Source: JBEGTT01 sp041179245 (GTDB taxonomy: Bacteria > Pseudomonadota > Gammaproteobacteria > Burkholderiales > Rhodocyclaceae). From it: DNA of 10,277 nucleotides. The stretch covers positions 1-10,277 of the forward strand of contig JBEGTT010000074.1 in NCBI GenBank assembly GCA_041179245.1. Reading direction: 5' to 3'. Shown piece after piece: positions 5,491 to 10,277 of this stretch (position 1 is the stretch's first letter; the number at the start of each line of letters is the position of its first letter). The translations under genes were made by a program, and so were the position numbers. The notes beneath the pieces were generated by a model that saw only the letters and a list, made by a program, of their open reading frames with translations, searched no databases and was not told the origin of the DNA.

Positions 5491-6129
5491 CTACGCATAT
5501 CTCCCGCAGTAAGGATTCGATTCACGCTCTTCGCCAAAGTCGGACATCGGGCCATGGCCGGGAACAAATTGAACCTCGTCACCCAGCGGAAATAATTTTT
5601 CGCGAATCGAATGCAGCAGGGTTTTTAAATCGCCTTTGGGGAAATCCGTACGGCCAATAGAACCTGCAAAAATCACATCCCCGACAAAAGCCAGCTTGCT
5701 TTCCGGGTGATAAAACACGACATGGCCGGGGGTGTGGCCGGGGCAATGAATGACATCCATCGTCACTTTGCCAAAACTGACCGTATCGCCATCGCCTAAC
5801 CAACGGGTAGGGGTAATGGACTCGACGTCCGGGAAGCCATAATCGCGTGCTCTTGCAGGCATCGATTGCAACCAGAAATCATCGGCTTGATGAGGTCCTT
5901 CAACCGGCACTGGAAATAGTTTCACCAGCGCAGCCGCACCGCCCGCATGATCAACATGCCCATGCGTGATCAAAATTTTGACCAACTTCAAGTGTTGGTC
6001 ATTCAGAAACTTGGTGATCCGACCCACATCACCACCGGGATCAATGACAGCCGCTTCGCCGGTTTCCTCGCACCACACTACAGAACAGTTTTGCTCAAAC
6101 GCCGTCACGGGGATAATCTGGTATTGCAC
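5491..6129 (-). CDS. gloC: glyoxalase II-like MBL-fold hydrolase (YcbL/GloC type)
   Basis: A 212-residue metallo-beta-lactamase-fold hydrolase matching E. coli YcbL/GloC (215 residues), a type II glyoxalase that hydrolyses S-lactoylglutathione to lactate and glutathione in the cytoplasm. The zinc ligands are all visible: H-G-H-V-D-H at residues 56-61, His132 in G-H-T-P-G-H, Asp151 in V-G-D-V-I-F, and His192 in P-G-H-G-P. The opening (M)-Q-Y-Q-I-I-P-V-T-A-F-E-Q-N-C-S is nearly that of YcbL. GTG at 6127-6129 was chosen because GAGG lies about six bases before it; an upstream ATG at 6177 would add 16 cysteine-rich residues with no family counterpart. It stands alone, convergent with yoeB and divergent from the HDOD gene. 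Confidence 0.93.
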   Translation of the reverse strand: MQYQIIPVTAFEQNCSVVWCEETGEAAVIDPGGDVGRITKFLNDQHLKLVKILITHGHVDHAGGAAALVKLFPVPVEGPHQADDFWLQSMPARARDYGFPDVESITPTRWLGDGDTVSFGKVTMDVIHCPGHTPGHVVFYHPESKLAFVGDVIFAGSIGRTDFPKGDLKTLLHSIREKLFPLGDEVQFVPGHGPMSDFGEERESNPYCGRYA

Positions 6130-6162
6130 ACAAACCTCACAATGATAGAAAAACAGGCAACA

Positions 6163-6171
6163 ATTATGGCA
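6163..6171 (-). promoter_or_regulatory. candidate extended -10 element for the metallo-hydrolase gene
   Basis: On the - strand TGC-CATAAT reads as an extended -10 box (TGn followed by a five-of-six match to TATAAT). It would place the transcript start about 27 bases before the GTG start codon at 6129. No convincing -35 box was found at 16-18 bp, which extended -10 promoters can tolerate. Confidence 0.28.
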
Positions 6172-6264
6172 CGACAAAATTCAACTTCATGCAGCGCCAT
6201 CCGTTAAGCTAGCTAAGCACTAAAACAAACCCGATAACGACGAGAAAATTTAGGGAGCCTCACC

Positions 6265-7137
6265 ATGCTTGACCACGCATTCCCAGACTTAGAAAGCTGG
6301 GTACTTTACTTCCGGGATCAAGAACCGCCGGTTCTCAAACATACCATCCGCCTACTTAATGCCGCTAGCGAAAAGCGTGAAAGTGTTGCTGGCCGGGATA
6401 TCACTCAGATTCTGCTGCATGACCCGCTAATGGCCACCCGTGTGCTGGCGTACATTCAGCCATTTCATGGCAAAAAACTGTGCCACGACATCACCACGAT
6501 TGGTAGTGCCGTGATGATGATGGGCATTGACCCTTTCTTTGAAAAATTCAAGGAACTCAATAGCCTCGAAAATGCCCTGAACTGTCACCCTGAAGCCCTT
6601 CTCGGCGCACTCCATGTGCTCCATCGCGCCCAGCGAGCTGCCTCGTATGCTCAGGAATGGGCAACATGGCGCCACGACCTCAATGTCGAAGAAGTTGCAC
6701 TAGCTGCATTACTCCACGACCTCGCCGAAATCCTCTTGTGGTGTTATGCCCCGCTGCTGGCACTGGAAGTACATGCTCTCCAAGAGCAAAATCCGACCAT
6801 GCGCAGTTCTGCAGCCCAAGAACAGGTTTTAGGCATTCGTCTCACCGACCTGCAAACTCAGCTTTGTCATACGTGGAATTTGCCTGAACTGATGCTCACG
6901 CTAATTGGAGGGGAGCAGAACGATAACGTCCGAGTGCGTAACGTTCAACTAGCGGTAAATCTTGCGCGACATTCAGCCCATGGCTGGACAGACCCTGCAC
7001 TTCCTGACGACTATCAAGCTATCGCAGAACTGCTGAATATTCACGTTGACGGCGTACTTCACCGCTTGGGGCTTGACCCAGAAACCAAACTTCCACCCGT
7101 TGAAAAGACATCCCCACCAACGGCCACATCCGTCTAG
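6265..7137 (+). CDS. HDOD-domain protein
   Basis: A 290-residue stand-alone HDOD protein. Residues about 15-210 match the domain pattern: P-V-L-K-H-T-I-R-L-L-N near the start, the D-I-T-Q-I-L-L-H-D-P-L-M-A-T-R-V-L segment, and a central L-L-H-D at 149-152. Unlike true HD phosphohydrolases, HDOD proteins lack the full metal-ligand set, and I see no second matching HD site here, so a catalytic role is doubtful. Such proteins usually act in signalling. The last 40 or so residues end in a Pro/Thr-rich tail. GGGAG seven bases before the ATG supports the start. It is followed by 194 bp holding an NtrC/sigma-54-type promoter, so it is likely a separate transcription unit from the ATP-grasp operon. 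No membrane segment or output domain is visible. Confidence 0.85.
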   Translation: MLDHAFPDLESWVLYFRDQEPPVLKHTIRLLNAASEKRESVAGRDITQILLHDPLMATRVLAYIQPFHGKKLCHDITTIGSAVMMMGIDPFFEKFKELNSLENALNCHPEALLGALHVLHRAQRAASYAQEWATWRHDLNVEEVALAALLHDLAEILLWCYAPLLALEVHALQEQNPTMRSSAAQEQVLGIRLTDLQTQLCHTWNLPELMLTLIGGEQNDNVRVRNVQLAVNLARHSAHGWTDPALPDDYQAIAELLNIHVDGVLHRLGLDPETKLPPVEKTSPPTATSV

Positions 7138-7192
7138 TCGCTGCACGAAACGCACTAAACACCCCCATTTGTGCCACGATTCGCACCGACAA

Positions 7193-7209
7193 TGCACAAC
7201 GCTGGTGCG
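7193..7209 (+). promoter_or_regulatory. putative NtrC (NRI) enhancer-binding site
   Basis: TGCACAACGCTGGTGCG matches the NtrC dyad (TGCAC, five bases, TGGTGCA) at every conserved position except the last base, G for A. Its centre is about 98 bp upstream of the start predicted from the sigma-54 element at 7273-7288, a normal enhancer distance (the glnA sites lie near -108 and -140). Having both elements in one 194-bp gap in the right order makes chance unlikely. Only one good site is visible, where strong NtrC promoters often have two. Confidence 0.6.
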
Positions 7210-7272
7210 TTTTCTGGCTTCCCCCATTCCTTACGCCTTGATCCTGCCTTCGTTTATGACAGGCGCCGCTAT

Positions 7273-7288
7273 TGGCATGTTTTCTGCT
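7273..7288 (+). promoter_or_regulatory. putative sigma-54 (RpoN) promoter of the ATP-grasp operon
   Basis: TGGCATGTTTTCTGCT agrees with the sigma-54 consensus TGGCACG-N4-TTGCW, with two mismatches (T for C at the sixth position, C for T at the first base of the -12 box). The invariant GG (7274-7275) and GC (7286-7287) have the required spacing. The predicted start near 7299 leaves a leader of about 33 bases before the ATG at 7332. No competing sigma-70 promoter of similar quality was seen in the gap. Confidence 0.6.
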
Positions 7289-7331
7289 GAGTCAAGACAG
7301 AATTCCTGACACTTGAAAGTTGAGAATAACG

Positions 7332-8741
7332 ATGAAGTTCTATAACGAGATGCAGGACGCGAAGGGAGATGTTCGCGCCCATTACAGTCGCTTTACTGAC
7401 TGGCTTAAGGAAACACCTTCAGAACGTATTGAGCGTAAGCGGGCTGAGGCCGACTTAGCCTTCCGCCGCGTGGGCATTACATTTGCCGTCTATGGCGAAG
7501 AATCCGGTACGGAACGACTGATCCCCTTCGACATCATCCCGCGCATTATTCCAGGGACTGAATGGAAGGAAATGGAAGCCGGTTTGCGCCAGCGAGTAAC
7601 CGCCCTCAATATGTTCCTGACTGACATCTATCACGATCAGGAAATTCTTAAAGCGGGAAAAATCCCTAGCGAACAAGTACTGAACAACGCCCAATACCGC
7701 CCAGAAATGCAGGGCGTCGACGTTCCCGGCGACGTTTATGCGAATATCACCGGTGTTGATGTTGTACGGGCCGGCCAGGGTGAGTCCTATGTTTTAGAAG
7801 ACAATCTTCGCGTTCCTTCCGGCGTGTCGTACATGATCGAAGACCGCAAGATGATGATGCGGCTGTTCCCCGAATTGTTTTCTAAACACAAGGTAGCGCC
7901 GGTTCAGCATTACCCTGATTTGTTATTAGAAAGCCTGCGGGCTGTGGCACCCGGTGGCATCAGCGACCCCACGGTCGTGGTACTAACCCCTGGCGCGTAC
8001 AACAGTGCTTATTTCGAACACACCTTCCTCGCCCAACAAATGGGGGTGGAATTGGTTGAAGGCCGTGATCTGTTTGTTAAGGACGATCAGGTTTACATGC
8101 GCACCACCCAAGGCTCACAACGGGTTGATGTCATTTACCGCCGGGTCGATGATGACTTTCTTGATCCATTAGCCTTCCGCAAGGATTCCATGCTGGGTGT
8201 CCCTGGCCTGTTGAATGCCTACAAGGCAGGCGGTGTAACACTGGCCAACGCCATTGGCACGGGCGTGGCCGATGACAAATCAATTTACCCCTACGTACCA
8301 GAGATGATTCGTTTCTATTTGGGTGAAGAACCTAAGCTGAACAATGTACCAACCTATATGTGCCGCAAACCGGATGACCTAAAGTATGTCCTTGCCCACA
8401 TGCCAGAGCTGGTAGTGAAAGAGGTTCATGGCGCCGGCGGCTACGGCATGTTGGTTGGCCCCGCTTCGACCAAAGCCGAAATTGAACATTTCCGCAAACT
8501 GGTCGAAGCCAAACCTGAGGGTTACATCGCTCAGCCAACCCTAGCCCTGTCCAATTGCCCAACCTTTGTCGAAAATGGAATCGCCCCGCGCCACCTTGAT
8601 TTGCGCCCCTTCGTGCTGTCCGGCAAAGGGGTAAACATGGTTCCTGGTGGCCTGACACGAGTCGCCTTACGCGAAGGTTCGCTGGTAGTGAACTCATCCC
8701 AAGGCGGCGGCACCAAAGACACTTGGGTGCTGGAAGACTAA
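7332..8741 (+). CDS. circularly permuted ATP-grasp type 2 protein (DUF404/DUF407)
   Basis: A 469-residue protein matching the circularly permuted ATP-grasp type 2 family along its whole length, which is also the usual size. Landmarks are R-I-I-P-G-T-E-W near residue 75, V-L-E-D-N-L-R-V-P-S-G-V-S-Y in the first third, and V-V-V-L-T-P-G-A-Y-N-S-A-Y-F-E-H. Further on come V-I-Y-R-R-V-D-D-D, the glycine-rich nucleotide-binding loop V-H-G-A-G-G-Y-G-M-L at about 365-374, and H-L-D-L-R-P-F at 421-427. ATP-grasp enzymes join a carboxylate to an amine through an acyl-phosphate; family members next to alpha-E and transglutaminase genes are predicted to make or modify a peptide, but the substrate is not established. 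ATG at 7332 follows a GAGA-type ribosome site; a TTG four codons earlier is less likely. It heads the operon behind the NtrC/sigma-54 promoter. Confidence 0.93.
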   Translation: MKFYNEMQDAKGDVRAHYSRFTDWLKETPSERIERKRAEADLAFRRVGITFAVYGEESGTERLIPFDIIPRIIPGTEWKEMEAGLRQRVTALNMFLTDIYHDQEILKAGKIPSEQVLNNAQYRPEMQGVDVPGDVYANITGVDVVRAGQGESYVLEDNLRVPSGVSYMIEDRKMMMRLFPELFSKHKVAPVQHYPDLLLESLRAVAPGGISDPTVVVLTPGAYNSAYFEHTFLAQQMGVELVEGRDLFVKDDQVYMRTTQGSQRVDVIYRRVDDDFLDPLAFRKDSMLGVPGLLNAYKAGGVTLANAIGTGVADDKSIYPYVPEMIRFYLGEEPKLNNVPTYMCRKPDDLKYVLAHMPELVVKEVHGAGGYGMLVGPASTKAEIEHFRKLVEAKPEGYIAQPTLALSNCPTFVENGIAPRHLDLRPFVLSGKGVNMVPGGLTRVALREGSLVVNSSQGGGTKDTWVLED

Positions 8742-8764
8742 AAAAGACAACAAAGGAAACGACC

Positions 8765-9703
8765 ATGTTATCGCGTACTGCTGACCATCTTTTCTGGATG
8801 TCCCGTTACACAGAGCGGGCTGAAAACCTTGCTCGTCTGCTGGACATCACTTGGCAAATGTCTTTCTTGCCACAACCCATTGAATCCGCAAATCAAAACT
8901 GGAACGCTGTACTGGTACTGAACAGCCTAGAAGAGAAATTTGCGGCCAAATATGGCGATCAGGTCAATGCTGACAATGTTCTACGTTTTATGATTAGCGA
9001 CACTGACAACCATGCATCGATTCATTCTTGTTTGCGTAGCGCACGTGAAAATGCCCATGCCGTGCGAGGAACCGTGACCACAGAAATGTGGGAAACCCTC
9101 AATGCGACATGGCTAGAACTACGCCCGCAAACCTTTGAACAAATTTCTTCGGGCGGTATCGGTGAGTTTTTTGAGTGGGTAAAAATGCGCTCTTCGTTAT
9201 CCCGAGGGGTGACCGTGGGGACATTGCTGCAGGATGAAGCGTTCAACTTCATTCGCTTGGGAACTTTGCTCGAACGGGCAGACAATACCGCGCGAATTCT
9301 AGATGTGAAATACCACGTTCTACGCCCTCAAGCTGACGAAGAAGCCACCGACTTCTATCAATGGGGGGCCGTACTCCGCTCCGTGTCTGCGTTTGAGGTC
9401 TACCGCAAAGCCTATCGCGACGTCATTACCCCGTCGCGAGTCGCCGAACTACTGATCCTCCGTGACAACATGCCTCGCTCACTCCTGTTCTGCATGAGCG
9501 GCGTCATTAAAAATCTGAAATTGATTGCCAACAGTCACTCACAAGAAACCACTCGGCGTGCAGGACTTTTACATGCGCAGCTTCGTTATGGCCGCGTTGA
9601 AGACATTCTGGAACAGGGGCTACACAAGTTCCTGACCGATTTCATGGATCGTATATACGACCTTGGTAATGGCATTAGTGACGATTTTCTGGCGATTCCG
9701 TAA
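8765..9703 (+). CDS. alpha-E domain protein (DUF403)
   Basis: A 312-residue, mostly helical protein of the alpha-E family. It opens with the family hallmark M-L-S-R-T-A-D-H-L-F-W-M-S-R-Y-T-E-R-A-E-N, and repeats a related motif (L-G-T-L-L-E-R-A-D-N-T-A-R-I-L-D) near residue 170, as the family does. The length is normal (about 310). No enzyme activity is known for the family; it is nearly always found beside the circularly permuted ATP-grasp gene and is predicted to cooperate with it. ATG at 8765 was chosen because AAAGGA lies seven bases before it; an earlier in-frame ATG at 8723 overlaps the ATP-grasp gene and adds residues with no family counterpart. It starts 23 bp after the ATP-grasp stop, so the genes are co-transcribed. 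Confidence 0.94.
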   Translation: MLSRTADHLFWMSRYTERAENLARLLDITWQMSFLPQPIESANQNWNAVLVLNSLEEKFAAKYGDQVNADNVLRFMISDTDNHASIHSCLRSARENAHAVRGTVTTEMWETLNATWLELRPQTFEQISSGGIGEFFEWVKMRSSLSRGVTVGTLLQDEAFNFIRLGTLLERADNTARILDVKYHVLRPQADEEATDFYQWGAVLRSVSAFEVYRKAYRDVITPSRVAELLILRDNMPRSLLFCMSGVIKNLKLIANSHSQETTRRAGLLHAQLRYGRVEDILEQGLHKFLTDFMDRIYDLGNGISDDFLAIP

Positions 9704-9759
9704 TCAGACCACAGCAGCCCACAGCCTCACAGCTGCCGCCCACCTAGAAGGAGTCATTC

Positions 9760-10277
9760 GTGTCCATTCACGTTGCACTGAACCACGTTACGCACTACAC
9801 CTACGACCGACTGATCAATCTGGGGCCGCAAATTGTGCGGCTTCGCCCAGCGCCGCATTCGCGTACCCGTATTGTTTCTTACTCCCTAAAAGTCGGACCA
9901 GAAAAACATTTCATCAACTGGCAACAGGATCCGCAGTCAAACTATTTGGCACGTCTGGTTTTCCCAGACAAAACTAAAGAGCTACGGATTGAGGTCGATG
10001 TCGTCGCAGAAATGTCGGTCATCAACCCATTCGACTTCTTTCTGGAACCCAGTGCCGAACACATCCCGTTAAGCTATGAACCAGCACTGCACCATGAGCT
10101 AAAGCCCTATTTAGAAACACTGCCAGCAACCCCTAAGCTCAAAGCCTATTTAGACAAAATCTCACGCACAAAAACGCGTAGTGTGGATTTTCTGGTTGCC
10201 CTCAACAGCCAAGTTCAAGCCGACATTGGTTACACCATTCGCATGGAACCCGGTGTCCAAAGCCCTGAAGAGTCACT
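9760..10277 (+). CDS. transglutaminase-like protein, N-terminal part (probably the long DUF2126-linked form)
   Basis: The first 172 codons of a gene that runs off the window. GTG at 9760 follows a strong GGAG site at proper spacing and gives the typical opening (M)-S-I-H-V-A-L-N-H-V-T-H-Y-T-Y-D. The next segments (P-Q-I-V-R-L-R-P-A-P-H-S-R-T, then H-F-I-N-W-Q-Q-D-P-Q-S-N-Y-L-A-R-L-V-F-P and V-I-N-P-F-D-F-F-L-E-P) form the N-terminal beta domain that precedes the transglutaminase-like cysteine protease core in this family. The wording closely resembles the proteobacterial form of about 1,100 residues that ends in DUF2126, though that part is outside the window. The Cys-His-Asp catalytic triad is not yet reached. 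It lies 56 bp after the alpha-E gene, as in known operons of this system, where it may cleave or transfer the peptide made by the ATP-grasp enzyme (inference). Confidence 0.9.
   Translation, partial: MSIHVALNHVTHYTYDRLINLGPQIVRLRPAPHSRTRIVSYSLKVGPEKHFINWQQDPQSNYLARLVFPDKTKELRIEVDVVAEMSVINPFDFFLEPSAEHIPLSYEPALHHELKPYLETLPATPKLKAYLDKISRTKTRSVDFLVALNSQVQADIGYTIRMEPGVQSPEES

Noticed and set aside
6130..6177. Longer start for the metallo-hydrolase, adding 16 residues rich in Cys and His
   Set aside because: YcbL proteins begin at the equivalent of the GTG at 6129, which has its own ribosome site; the extension is non-coding leader read through.
6167..6182. Perfect sigma-54 -24 box TGGCACG on the + strand before the HDOD gene
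   Set aside because: The -12 position reads AATTC, lacking the invariant GC, so it is not a usable sigma-54 promoter.
6204..6217. AGCTAGCT palindrome between the divergent metallo-hydrolase and HDOD genes
   Set aside because: An isolated 8-bp palindrome without a repeated partner or promoter box; too short to call an operator or terminator.
7142..7158. Second possible NtrC half-site (TGCAC) upstream of the ATP-grasp operon
   Set aside because: The right half (GCACTA) does not match GGTGCA; only the 7193-7209 site has both halves.
8723..8764. Earlier ATG for the alpha-E protein
   Set aside because: It would overlap the end of the ATP-grasp gene and add 14 residues not seen in the family; ATG 8765 has a good ribosome site.
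8332..8766. Open - strand frame of 144 codons
   Set aside because: Antisense to the well-supported ATP-grasp gene, Arg/Cys-rich and without a recognisable domain.

Overview
The window looks like a chromosomal stretch from a mid-GC proteobacterium. The best guess is a betaproteobacterium, because a plsC-type acyltransferase runs straight into a YgjP-like metallopeptidase and then miaA, and because the third gene of the right-hand operon has the N-terminus typical of proteobacterial transglutaminase/DUF2126 proteins. This assignment is inference from gene content; there is no rRNA or tRNA gene in the window to confirm it.

Layout, left to right. (1) Positions 1-1985, + strand: the end of a 1-acyl-glycerol-3-phosphate acyltransferase, a YgjP/DUF45 metallopeptidase and tRNA dimethylallyltransferase miaA, each overlapping the next, so a tightly packed housekeeping operon. 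(2) Positions 1997-4531, - strand, converging on miaA with 11 bp between stops: an unrecognised envelope module. Its lead gene encodes a YccF-type membrane domain fused to a third membrane helix, an Ala/Lys-rich coiled coil and a TPR-like tail. Next is a glycine-zipper lipoprotein, then a run of three small, possibly decayed ORFs. (3) Positions 4676-5466, + strand: a small XRE-type regulator and a complete YefM-YoeB-type toxin-antitoxin pair. The pair has a recognisable double-hexamer operator 5' of the antitoxin. (4) Positions 5491-6129, - strand: a YcbL/GloC-type glyoxalase II-like metallo-hydrolase. (5) Positions 6265-7137, + strand: a stand-alone HDOD-domain protein. (6) Positions 7332-10277, + strand: an operon of a circularly permuted ATP-grasp protein, an alpha-E domain protein and a transglutaminase-like protein cut by the window edge.

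The most informative non-coding signal lies in the 194-bp gap before the last operon. An almost perfect NtrC-type dyad (7193-7209) is followed, at normal enhancer distance, by a sigma-54 -24/-12 element (7273-7288) and a short leader to the ATP-grasp start codon. Taken together this predicts that the ATP-grasp/alpha-E/transglutaminase system is switched on under nitrogen limitation. The biochemical product of that system is not established.

No CRISPR array, insertion sequence, tRNA or rRNA was seen, and no gene-free stretch exceeds 300 bp.
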